Of a stretch of 64,000 nucleotides of DNA, positions 56,874-64,000 are shown in pieces (the first letter of the stretch is position 1; each line of letters begins with the position of its first letter). The notes beneath the pieces were generated by a model. It did not search any database. It saw only the letters and a list, made by a program, of their open reading frames with translations, and was not told the DNA's origin. Origin of the DNA: Akkermansia muciniphila (GTDB taxonomy: Bacteria > Verrucomicrobiota > Verrucomicrobiia > Limisphaerales > BJHT01); the NCBI GenBank assembly GCA_945861535.1, contig CAMAUZ010000027.1:19435-83434 (forward strand), in the 5' to 3' direction. A program made the position numbers and the translations under genes.

Positions 56874-58463
56874 ATGAGCAAACGTTTCTACCTGACCACC
56901 GCGATTGATTACGTGAACGGCCAGCCGCACCTCGGCCACGCGTATGAAAAAATCATCGCCGACGTGATCGCCCGCGCGCACCGGCTGCTGGGCGACGAGG
57001 TGTTTTTCCTGACGGGGCTGGATGAGCACGGGCAGAAGGTGCAGCAGGCGGCCATCGCCGACGGCAAAAGTCCGCAGGCGTATTGCGACGAGCTGGCGGC
57101 AATCTGGGGGCGGTTCGCGACGAAGCTCCAGCTCACCAACGATGATTTCGTGCGCACGACGGACGCGCGGCACAAGACGGCGGTGCAGGCGTTGCTCGCG
57201 CGGTTACATCGCGAGGGGCACTTCTACCAGTCCCAGTACACCGGGTTCTATTCGCTGAAGGAGGAGACGTTTCTCACCGAGAAGGACCGGCGGCCGGACG
57301 GGACCTTTGATCCTTCGTACGGCGACGTGGTCGAGCTGGTGGAGGAAAATTACTATTTCAAACTGAAGGATCAGCAGCAGTGGCTGATTGATTACATCGA
57401 GGCGAATCCCGAGTTCATCGCTCCGAGCTACCGGCGCAACGAGGTGCTGGGTTTTCTGAAGAACCACACGCTCGAGGACCTGTGCATCACGCGGCCGGCG
57501 GCGCGGTTGAACTGGGGCATCCCGGTGCCGTTCGACGCGGGTTACGTGACGTATGTGTGGTTCGATGCGCTGGTGAATTACATCAGCGTCCCGGCGGCGC
57601 GGGGCGACGCGGCGGTGCGAGCGGCGATCGGGCAGACGGCGACAGCGGGCGCGGGTGCGGACGCCGGGGCGGGTGCGGCGGCCGTGGAGTTGTGGCCGGC
57701 GGATTTGCACATCATCGGGAAGGACATTCTCAAATTTCACTGTGTTTATTGGCCGATCATGCTCAAGGCGGCGGGGCTGGCGTTGCCGCGCCAATTGCTC
57801 GTGCATGGCTGGTGGCAGAAGGACGGCGTGAAGATGAGCAAGACGACGGGCAACGTGGTGGACCCCGTCGCGGTGATTGATGACTGGGGCCTGGACGCGT
57901 TCCGCTTTTACGTGCTGCGCGAACTGGACATCGGCCCGGACGGCAACTGGACCGATGCGGGTTTCGCCGGGCGCTATCAGTCCGAGCTGGCCAACGGGCT
58001 GGGCAATCTCGTGAACCGCTCGCTCTCGATGCTCAAGCGGTATCGCAACGGCGTGGTCCCGGCGCGCTCGGACGAACTGGCGGCGGACGCGGGCCGCGCG
58101 GTGACGGAAACGCTCGGGCACCTGCGCGCGTGCGAGCTCCAGGGCGCGCTGGTGAGCGTGTGGCATCTGGTGACGCGGGCGAACCAGTACGTGGACCAGA
58201 CCGCGCCGTTCAAGCTGGCGAAAGACCCGGCGCAGGCGGCTCGGCTGGACGAGGTGCTCTACAATCTCGCGGAAACCTGCCGCGTGCTGGGCGTGCTGTT
58301 GCAGCCCTTCCTGCCGGGCACGTCGGCGAAAATTTTCCAGCAACTGGGCCTCCCCGAGGCGACCGTTCCGCTCGCGGCCACGGCGTGGGGCGGGCTGAAG
58401 GCGGGTGCTGTGATCGGTGAGCCGGTGGCGTTGTTTCCGCGGAGGGATCAACCGAAGAAGTAG
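56874..58463 (+). CDS. metG: Methionyl-tRNA synthetase
   Basis: This 529-residue class I aminoacyl-tRNA synthetase charges tRNA(Met). The HIGH-type motif is in NGQPHLGHAY and the KMSKS motif is KMSKT in DGVKMSKTTGNVVDP. FFLTGLDEHGQKVQQAA is also typical. There is no zinc-knuckle CxxC pair in the connective domain and no C-terminal tRNA-binding domain, so it is the short form. An Ala/Gly-rich insert (TATAGAGADAGAGAAAVE, about residues 254-272) interrupts the catalytic region. The ATG at 56874 (MSKRFYLTTAIDYVNG) was chosen over 56823. Confidence 0.95.
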   Translation: MSKRFYLTTAIDYVNGQPHLGHAYEKIIADVIARAHRLLGDEVFFLTGLDEHGQKVQQAAIADGKSPQAYCDELAAIWGRFATKLQLTNDDFVRTTDARHKTAVQALLARLHREGHFYQSQYTGFYSLKEETFLTEKDRRPDGTFDPSYGDVVELVEENYYFKLKDQQQWLIDYIEANPEFIAPSYRRNEVLGFLKNHTLEDLCITRPAARLNWGIPVPFDAGYVTYVWFDALVNYISVPAARGDAAVRAAIGQTATAGAGADAGAGAAAVELWPADLHIIGKDILKFHCVYWPIMLKAAGLALPRQLLVHGWWQKDGVKMSKTTGNVVDPVAVIDDWGLDAFRFYVLRELDIGPDGNWTDAGFAGRYQSELANGLGNLVNRSLSMLKRYRNGVVPARSDELAADAGRAVTETLGHLRACELQGALVSVWHLVTRANQYVDQTAPFKLAKDPAQAARLDEVLYNLAETCRVLGVLLQPFLPGTSAKIFQQLGLPEATVPLAATAWGGLKAGAVIGEPVALFPRRDQPKK

Positions 58464-58542
58464 GTGGGCCGGATGCGAAGGCGGCAGGAGGTGCGGACGG
58501 TGACGCGGGCGGTACAGGGTGTGTGAAAACCACCGACGGTTC

Positions 58543-58618
58543 GTAGCCGCCGACCTGAGGAGGCGGATTTCCGCGCCGTTTGCGTGAGTTGCCTCCGCCT
58601 CGTCACCTCGGCGGCTAC
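58543..58618. repeat. Palindromic repeat, family R1 (copy 3)
   Basis: gtagccgccgacctgaggag ... cacctcggcggctac with one shared change (ACGT to ACCT / AGGT in both arms), that is a compensatory pair compared with copies 1 and 2. Confidence 0.8.
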
Positions 58619-58668
58619 CTTCCACACACGCTCGGTAGCCCGCGCGCCGGGAAAGAAACGGCGGAAGG

Positions 58669-58706
58669 GCCGCGCTGCGGGGTGATGAATTCCCCCGCAG
58701 CGCGGC
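58669..58706 (-). terminator. Terminator-like hairpin after the SGNH hydrolase gene
   Basis: Perfect 14-bp stem gccgcgctgcgggg / ccccgcagcgcggc with a 10-base loop, located 17 bases after the stop of the hydrolase on the minus strand. Only a weak T-rich stretch follows. Confidence 0.5.
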
Positions 58707-58722
58707 GGTGCTGTCGTGGGGG

Positions 58723-59757
58723 CTACTTCTTCAGCAGCGCTTCGACGTGGGCGGCGAATTTCTTCTCGAGGGCGGCCTGGACTTCTTTGTCCTTCTTGGC
58801 GGTGAAGATGGCTTCGACGGATTCGTATTCGCCGGCGGGCTTGAGGAGGGCTTTCACGTCGGCGGCGTAGGCGGCGTTGAGGATTTCGTCGAGCGATTTG
58901 CCGGCTTTGGCGGCGTCGGCTTTGAGCTTGCCCTGCTGGCGGAGGGAGATGCGGGCGGAGGCTTGGAAGGCTTTGCCTTTGCCGGCATCGAAGCGCGCGC
59001 GGAAGCCCGCGGCATTGGGGAGATCGAGCCACGCGTCCTGGGCTTTCTTGATCTGGGTGGCGTCGAGGCCGAGGGCTTGGAGGACGCCGCGGGCCATGAT
59101 CTGGTCGCCGGCGGCGTTCATGTGGACGCCGTCGGAGGTGTAGGCGTTGCCGGGCTTGGTCTTGGTTTTGATGACTTCCTCGAACATCGCGTAGAGGTCG
59201 GCGAGGGGCAGGTTTTTCTCCTTGGCGAGGCCGCGCAGGAACTCGTTGTACGGCGCGAGCTTCTTATTGTTGTCGTTGCCGAGTTCCTCGCCGATGACGG
59301 TGGCGGTGAGGATCACAACCTTGACGCCGGCGGCGGCGCATTGGTCCACGATGGCGGTGATGTTGACCTTGTATTGGTCGAGCAGGACGCCGCGCGCGCC
59401 GTGCCAGACGTCGTTGACGCCGCAGCTCAGGGTCATGAAGTCGGGCTTTTTATCGAGCACGTCTTTCTTGAGGCGGGCGAGCATCTGATCGGATTTGTGG
59501 CCGCTGATGCCGGCGGGGATGGGCGTGGTCTTGACGCCGTTGGCTTCGAGGCCGGCGATGACCAGGCGCACGTAGCCGCCGGGATTGCCCCAGCCGCCCT
59601 GCGTAATCGAGTCGCCCATGAAGGCGAGTTTCTGGCCGTCTTTGATGGCGATGTCGGCGGTGGCCGGCAGGGTGGTGGTGGCAAGGGCGAAGGCCGCGCC
59701 GGTGAACAGGCTGACGGCGGTGCGACGGGTGAGGAGTTGGGGGAACAGGGATTTCAT
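58723..59757 (-). CDS. Exported SGNH/GDSL-type hydrolase
   Basis: The 344-residue product has a signal peptide (twin-arginine-like LLTRRTAVSLFTGAAFALAT) and an SGNH hydrolase domain: block I FMGDSITQGGWG with Ser50, block II PAGISGHKS, block III LSCGVNDVW, and block V SDGVHMNAAGDQIMA with Asp and His. It should hydrolyse an ester, for example an acetyl group on a carbohydrate, outside the cytoplasm. The last 100 or so residues form a charged, helical extension (KAGKSLDEILNAAYAADVKA and on) beyond the catalytic domain. The substrate is unknown. Confidence 0.9.
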   Translation of the reverse strand: MKSLFPQLLTRRTAVSLFTGAAFALATTTLPATADIAIKDGQKLAFMGDSITQGGWGNPGGYVRLVIAGLEANGVKTTPIPAGISGHKSDQMLARLKKDVLDKKPDFMTLSCGVNDVWHGARGVLLDQYKVNITAIVDQCAAAGVKVVILTATVIGEELGNDNNKKLAPYNEFLRGLAKEKNLPLADLYAMFEEVIKTKTKPGNAYTSDGVHMNAAGDQIMARGVLQALGLDATQIKKAQDAWLDLPNAAGFRARFDAGKGKAFQASARISLRQQGKLKADAAKAGKSLDEILNAAYAADVKALLKPAGEYESVEAIFTAKKDKEVQAALEKKFAAHVEALLKK

Positions 59758-60148
59758 GGGATGAACTGACTGTGGTTGGTTTGGTTTATGGATGGGGACA
59801 AAGGAGTTTTGCGCAGGGGAATTTTGGCAGGGGAATTTGGGGCAGGGTAATGGGGAGGGACTTTTTCCTCTGTACTACAACTCTGAAGAATCCTCGCGCG
59901 CCGCGAGGATACTTCCCGGAGCGCGGCTGTGTCCGCCGAGGACCAGCCGCAGCAGGTTGGCCAGTAGTGGCGTCTCGAGTTCCAACGGATGCCTGCGGGG
60001 ATTCGGGGCTGCTGCGGCTGGTCCGCTGCGGACACAGCCGCGCTCCTTGGGTTGCGGCTGCGCCGCCCTGTGTTCATCGTGTCTCTGTGGTTCACCGAAT
60101 CGGCTCGACGAAATTACCTGTGGTTCAGCGGGCCGGGCATCGCTTTGC
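59758..60148. repeat. Intergenic repeat cluster (families R6, R3, R7)
   Basis: In order: R6 doubled at 59811-59861 (ttggcaggggaatttggggc); tgtactacaactctgaagaa and cctcgcgcgccgcgagg at about 59870-59907; a full R3 copy at 59918-60060; and R7 at 60067-60096. No gene is seen in these 391 bases. Confidence 0.75.
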
Positions 60149-61576
60149 CTACGCGATGATGTCGTTCACGACGTGGCCGGCGACGTCGGTGAGGCGGAAG
60201 TCGCGGCCGGCGAAACGGTAGGTGAGTCGTTCATGGTCCAGACCGAGGAGGTGCAGAATCGTCGCGTGGAGGTCGTGCATGTGGACTTTGTCCTTCACGG
60301 CGTAATAGCCGTAGTCGTCGGTCGCGCCGTAGCGGATGCCCGGCTTCACGCCGCCGCCCGCGAGCCACATCGTGTAGCCCTGCGGATGATGATCGCGGCC
60401 ATCGCCGCCCTGCGCGGTCGGGGTGCGGCCGAATTCGCCGCCCCACATGACGAGCGTGTCGTCGAGGAGGCCGCGGTGTTTGAGATCGAGCAGGAGCGCG
60501 GCGATGGGTTGATCGACTTCGGCGGCGTTCTTGGCGTGGTCTTTCTGGAGGTTGCCGTGCTGATCCCATTTGTAGCTGTGCGTGACCTGCACGAAGCGCA
60601 CGCCGCGCTCGGCGAAGCGCCGCGCCATCAGGCATTGGCGGCCGAAGTTGCGCGTCTTGGGATCGTCAAGGCCGTAGAGCTTTTGCGTGACCTCGCTTTC
60701 GCCGCTGATGTCCTGCACTTCGGGCACGCTCATCTGCATGCGGAAGGCGAGTTCGAAGGAATTGATGCGGGCCTCGAGCGCGCTGTCGGGGCCGGTCGTG
60801 CGGAGACGCTCCTCGTTCAGTTCGCGCAGGAGGTCGAGCTCCAGCCGCTGCATCTGGCGCGGCGTGTCGGTGTTGCCGATGAACGGAATTTTCGCCTGGT
60901 CGGACGGGACGCTCGAATAGCCGATGGGCGTGCCCTGATAAACCGCCGGGAGAAACGAACTGCTCCACGCGTTGACGCCGCCGTGGCCGAGCGTCGGGCA
61001 GATGGTGATGAAGCCGGGGAGATTCTGGTTTTCCGTGCCGAGTCCGTAGGTGATCCACGATCCCATGCTCGGGCGGATGAAGGTGTCGCTGCCGGTGTGC
61101 AATTCCAGGAGCGCCGCGCCGTGGCGGGAGTTCGAGCACCAAAGGCCGTTGATGAAGCAGATATCATCGGCGCAGCGGCCGACATTGGGGAAGAGGTCGC
61201 TGACCGGGATGCCGCTCTGGCCGTAGTTGCGAAACTCCCACGGGGACTTCAGCAGATTGCCCGTCGCGCTGGAAACGATGCGGGGCTTGGCGAAAGGCAG
61301 CGGCTTGCCGTGGTCGCGGGCGAGGAGCGGCTTGTAATCGAACGTGTCCACTTGCGACGGACCGCCGTGCATGAAGAGGAAAATGACGCGCTTGGCTTTC
61401 GGAGTGAACAGCGGCGGGCGGTTGGTGAGCGGATTGGCGCTGGTGCCGGCGCTGGCGCGCGCTTCCTGGCCGAGCAGTCCCGCCATCGCCACGCCGGCGA
61501 AGCCCGCGCTGCTGCGCCACAGCATCTCGCGGCGCGAGACGCGGCGGGGCGGATGGGCAAGCCAGTGTTGGTTCAT
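60149..61576 (-). CDS. DUF1501 family protein (exported)
   Basis: The 475-residue product has a twin-arginine signal (RRVSRREMLWRSSAGFAGVA). It belongs to the DUF1501 family, a sulfatase-like fold abundant in Planctomycetota and Verrucomicrobiota. Visible family stretches are FLFMHGGPSQVDTFDYKP, NGLWCSNSRHGAALLELHTG, MWGGEFGRTPTAQGGDGRDH and a C-terminal LDHERLTYRFAGRDFRLTDV. It is usually paired with a DUF1549/DUF1553 cytochrome-type protein; no such gene adjoins it here. No substrate is known. Confidence 0.92.
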   Translation of the reverse strand: MNQHWLAHPPRRVSRREMLWRSSAGFAGVAMAGLLGQEARASAGTSANPLTNRPPLFTPKAKRVIFLFMHGGPSQVDTFDYKPLLARDHGKPLPFAKPRIVSSATGNLLKSPWEFRNYGQSGIPVSDLFPNVGRCADDICFINGLWCSNSRHGAALLELHTGSDTFIRPSMGSWITYGLGTENQNLPGFITICPTLGHGGVNAWSSSFLPAVYQGTPIGYSSVPSDQAKIPFIGNTDTPRQMQRLELDLLRELNEERLRTTGPDSALEARINSFELAFRMQMSVPEVQDISGESEVTQKLYGLDDPKTRNFGRQCLMARRFAERGVRFVQVTHSYKWDQHGNLQKDHAKNAAEVDQPIAALLLDLKHRGLLDDTLVMWGGEFGRTPTAQGGDGRDHHPQGYTMWLAGGGVKPGIRYGATDDYGYYAVKDKVHMHDLHATILHLLGLDHERLTYRFAGRDFRLTDVAGHVVNDIIA

Positions 61577-61922
61577 GTGCGGGGTCGGACAAAAAACGGG
61601 CCGTCGTGGCGGCCCGAACTGGCGCTCACTGACGCAGGGTGTCCGCGCATCATTCGCCTTTGCCGCGGCGACGGAGATTCATGGCGCAGTCGGGACACCG
61701 GCTCGGACGCGACGGGCGGGAAGCGCGGCTGGGTGCGGAACTCCCACCTCCATTCGGAACGGCGGCGAGGGCCGCGGCGAGGAGGGTTCCGCAGCGCCGT
61801 CGCAACCGCCTTCGCGACGGCACCCATGTCGCCCGTGCGGTTTGACCGCTGCGTTCGCGAATTCCGTTTGCGCCCACCGGGTCCGCCGCTAATGATGCGC
61901 CCGCTTTCGGCAGCCTGTTTAT
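61577..61922. other. Non-coding divergent region
   Basis: These 346 bases separate the DUF1501 gene (minus) and the glutaminase gene (plus) and should contain both promoters. I see no gene, repeat family or structured element here. Confidence 0.4.
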
Positions 61923-62489
61923 ATGGTTCTGGTCATCGATAACTACGATTCGTTCACCTACAATCTGGTCCAATACTTGGGCGAGATGCAGGTGGACCTG
62001 CGCATTTTCCGCAACGACCAGATCACCCTCGAGCAGATTCGCGCGCTGAAACCCGAGCGCATTCTCATCTCCCCCGGCCCCTGCTCGCCGCGCGAATCCG
62101 GCCTTTCGAACGACGTCATCCGCACCTTCGGCCCGCACCTGCCGCTCTTCGGCGTCTGCCTCGGCCACCAGTGCATCGGGCACACCTTCGGCGCGGAGGT
62201 CGTGGTGAACTACCGGATGATGCACGGCAAAACCTCGCCGATAAAACACAACGGGAAGGATCTCTTCGCCGGGATGCCCAATCCCTTCAACGCCACGCGC
62301 TACCACTCGCTCGTCATCAAGCGCGACACGCTGCCCGCCTGCCTCGAGATCACCGCCGAAACCGACGAGGGCGAAATCATGGGCGTGCGCCATCGCGAGT
62401 TTCCCATCTGGGGCGTGCAGTTCCATCCCGAGAGCATCCTCACCGAAAGCGGCCGCACCATCCTGCGGAATTTTTTGACACTGGGGTGA
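61923..62489 (+). CDS. Anthranilate / aminodeoxychorismate synthase glutaminase subunit
   Basis: This 188-residue class I glutamine amidotransferase provides ammonia for anthranilate (tryptophan) or aminodeoxychorismate (folate) synthesis. [17 protein letters not shown] begins the domain; the oxyanion PGPCSP and nucleophile Cys79 in [12 protein letters not shown] follow, with the catalytic His-Glu in [13 protein letters not shown]. Sequence alone cannot separate TrpG from PabA, and many bacteria use one protein for both. No chorismate-binding partner gene is adjacent. Confidence 0.93.
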   Translation: MVLVIDNYDSFTYNLVQYLGEMQVDLRIFRNDQITLEQIRALKPERILISPGPCSPRESGLSNDVIRTFGPHLPLFGVCLGHQCIGHTFGAEVVVNYRMMHGKTSPIKHNGKDLFAGMPNPFNATRYHSLVIKRDTLPACLEITAETDEGEIMGVRHREFPIWGVQFHPESILTESGRTILRNFLTLG

Positions 62490-62883
62490 CGGCGGAACAG
62501 CGCTGAAGCGATGCAGCGCTGAAGAGTTCCCGTCGCCCTCCTCCCGTCAGCACCGCCGAAGAACCCGTAAGTCCGAGCGCCACAGTCGGCGTCGCGGAGT
62601 TCAACCCTGATCCGGCGGTTGCCGAACTAGGAACAAGGTAAAACCACTAACCGGCACTAACTGGCACTAATAAGACTCCGGCCCCGAATGCACACGGCGG
62701 GTGCCGCTGGTATTGGTTTTCATTAGTGCCAGTTAGTGCCGGTTAGTGGTTTTTAATTCCCGCGTCCCGAGTGACCACAGCATCACGGCGAGAAATCCTC
62801 CGCACCTCCCCATCCCCATCCGTGTGCATCCGTGTCCATCCGTGGTTGCCTCACTCCCTTGCGGAAAAATTGCGTTTCCACCC
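62490..62883. repeat. Perfect 31-bp inverted repeat and word-like repeats
   Basis: Arms 62641-62671 and 62722-62752 are a perfect 31-base inverted repeat (actaaccggcactaactggc and its complement) with a 50-base spacer. Each arm contains the word GGCACTAA twice. Further on, catccgtgtgcatccgtgtc (from about 62817) is a tandem word repeat. No gene is seen. Confidence 0.8.
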
Positions 62884-63825
62884 ATGCCCGCCTTAACTGC
62901 GCGCATGCAGCGCACCCGGCTTCAACGCAGTCTCCGCGCGACGTTCCTCGGGATGATCGTCAACACCCTGCTGGTCGCCGGGAAGCTGGCGGCGGGCATT
63001 TTCGGGCATTCCCATGCGCTGGTGGCCGATGCGGTCGAGTCGCTGGCCGACCTGTTCAGTTCGCTGATCGTGTGGCGGGGGTTGGTGATCTCAGCGGCGC
63101 CGGCGGACGAGGATCATCCTTACGGCCACGGCAAGGCGGAACCCATCGCGGCGGCGTTGGTGTCCACGCTGCTGCTGGTCGCGGCGGTGTGGATCGGCGC
63201 GACGGCGGTGCGCGAAATCCGCACGCCGCACACCACGCCGGCGGCGTTCACGCTGGTGGTGTTGCTCGGGGTGATCGTGATCAAGGAAGCGCTGTTCCGG
63301 TTTGTGCTGGGCGAGGCGATCTCGGTGGAGAGCACGGTGGTGCAGACCGACGCGTGGCATCATCGCAGCGACGCGATCACGTCGGCGGCCGCGGCGATTG
63401 GGATCACGGTGGCGCTGATCGGCGGCAAGGGCTACGAGGCGGCGGATGACTGGGCGGCGCTGGTGGCGGCGTTCATCATCGCGGGGAATGGCTGGCGGCT
63501 GCTGCGGGGGGCGCTGGCGGAATTGATGGATGCGATGCCCGACCCGGCGCTCGAAATGCGCGTGCGCGAAATCGCCCGCACCGTGCCGGAGGTGGCGGAC
63601 ATCGAGCAATGCCGGCTGCGCAAAATGGGCGGCCATTTCTTCGTGGACATGCACGTTCACGTGGACCCCGACATGACCGTCATGCGGTCGCACGCCGTCG
63701 CGCACCGGGTGAAGGACGCGGTGCGGGAGAAGCTGCCGAATGTCTATGACGTGCTCATCCACATCGAGCCGGCGCGGCGGGAGGCGGCGGCGCCAATGGG
63801 TAAAGCGCCCGCGGGATCCGGGTGA
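62884..63825 (+). CDS. Cation diffusion facilitator family transporter
   Basis: The 313-residue CDF protein is expected to export divalent metal ions such as zinc in exchange for protons across the inner membrane. TM2 has HALVADAVESLADL, TM5 has DAWHHRSDAITS with the metal-site His and Asp, and a DEDHPYGHGKAEP loop is typical. The C-terminal cytoplasmic domain (MGGHFFVDMHVHVDPDMTVM) is ferredoxin-like and carries histidines. The start at 62884 (MPALTARMQRTRL) was chosen over the frame from 62746, which crosses repeats. Confidence 0.92.
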   Translation: MPALTARMQRTRLQRSLRATFLGMIVNTLLVAGKLAAGIFGHSHALVADAVESLADLFSSLIVWRGLVISAAPADEDHPYGHGKAEPIAAALVSTLLLVAAVWIGATAVREIRTPHTTPAAFTLVVLLGVIVIKEALFRFVLGEAISVESTVVQTDAWHHRSDAITSAAAAIGITVALIGGKGYEAADDWAALVAAFIIAGNGWRLLRGALAELMDAMPDPALEMRVREIARTVPEVADIEQCRLRKMGGHFFVDMHVHVDPDMTVMRSHAVAHRVKDAVREKLPNVYDVLIHIEPARREAAAPMGKAPAGSG

Positions 63826-63876
63826 AGCGTCGGCCAGCCCGCATATCTTATCCGTAACGATTCAGTGAGGGCGACA

Positions 63877-63935
63877 GGAGCGCGGCCTTCAGGCCGCAGA
63901 AACGTCCGCCCGCAGCGACCGTGTCACACGCTACG
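63877..63935. repeat. Palindromic repeat, family R4, left half
   Basis: ggagcgcggccttcaggccg followed by cagaaacgtccgcc matches the left arm of the 50282-50388 copy. The right arm is not seen before the window ends. Confidence 0.6.
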
Positions 63936-64000
63936 GACGCGTCCTCCCACTCACCATTGGGTGAGTTCCATAAAGGGTTCGGAAATTCGCTCGCCCTCGA

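Overview
The window looks like a chromosomal stretch from a Verrucomicrobiota bacterium, probably Pedosphaera- or Limisphaerales-like. The evidence is high GC, a planctomycete/verrucomicrobial-type cytochrome c protein (DUF1587/1592/1588/1585), a DUF1501 protein, a sulfatase, an SGNH hydrolase, a complex I operon with two NuoM-like genes, and many families of dispersed palindromic intergenic repeats. No rRNA, tRNA, CRISPR array, insertion sequence or phage gene was recognised. The taxonomic call is an inference.

Layout. 1-5.5 kb: a secreted multi-domain cytochrome c protein between two paralogues of unknown function, then an aspartate-type aminotransferase. 5.5-13 kb (minus strand): a small ORF, prmA, a histidine phosphatase, rph, a sulfatase, a membrane protein and speA. 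13.4-21.2 kb (minus): a tightly overlapping six-gene signalling operon, with two tandem TonB-dependent receptors, a YfiR-like periplasmic protein, a hybrid histidine kinase with two receiver domains, an Hpt protein and a single-domain response regulator. 21.7-33.6 kb: a divergent pair of giant genes, a 1,854-residue CHAT-protease protein with two alpha/beta-hydrolase regions and a 1,913-residue Sel1-repeat protein, the latter followed by small membrane proteins. 34.5-36.9 kb: a SIS protein, a four-helix-bundle protein and a MetE-like protein, with repeat sequence around and even inside them.

37.8-54.1 kb (minus) is a complex I operon in the order nuoA, B, C, D, I, H, J, K, L, M, M', N. NuoE, F and G are not in the window. 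The operon is interrupted twice by toxin-antitoxin genes: DUF433 and UPF0175 antitoxin-like genes between nuoB and nuoC, and a 1.6-kb insert between nuoK and nuoL. The second insert holds an antisense vapBC pair and two orphan antitoxins, each coupled by ATGA overlaps to duplicated 5' ends of nuoL. Several other nuo gene boundaries carry palindromic repeats.

54.4-63.8 kb: a small membrane protein behind a perfect 11-bp palindrome, a conserved 481-residue protein of unknown function, metG, an SGNH hydrolase, a DUF1501 protein, a trpG/pabA-type glutaminase and a cation diffusion facilitator.

The strongest candidates for new biology are (i) the nuoL-leader/antitoxin mosaic, (ii) the CHAT-hydrolase / Sel1 divergent locus, including an eight-unit Sel1 super-repeat kept in exact 36-residue register, and (iii) the dense population of word-like palindromic repeats between genes.
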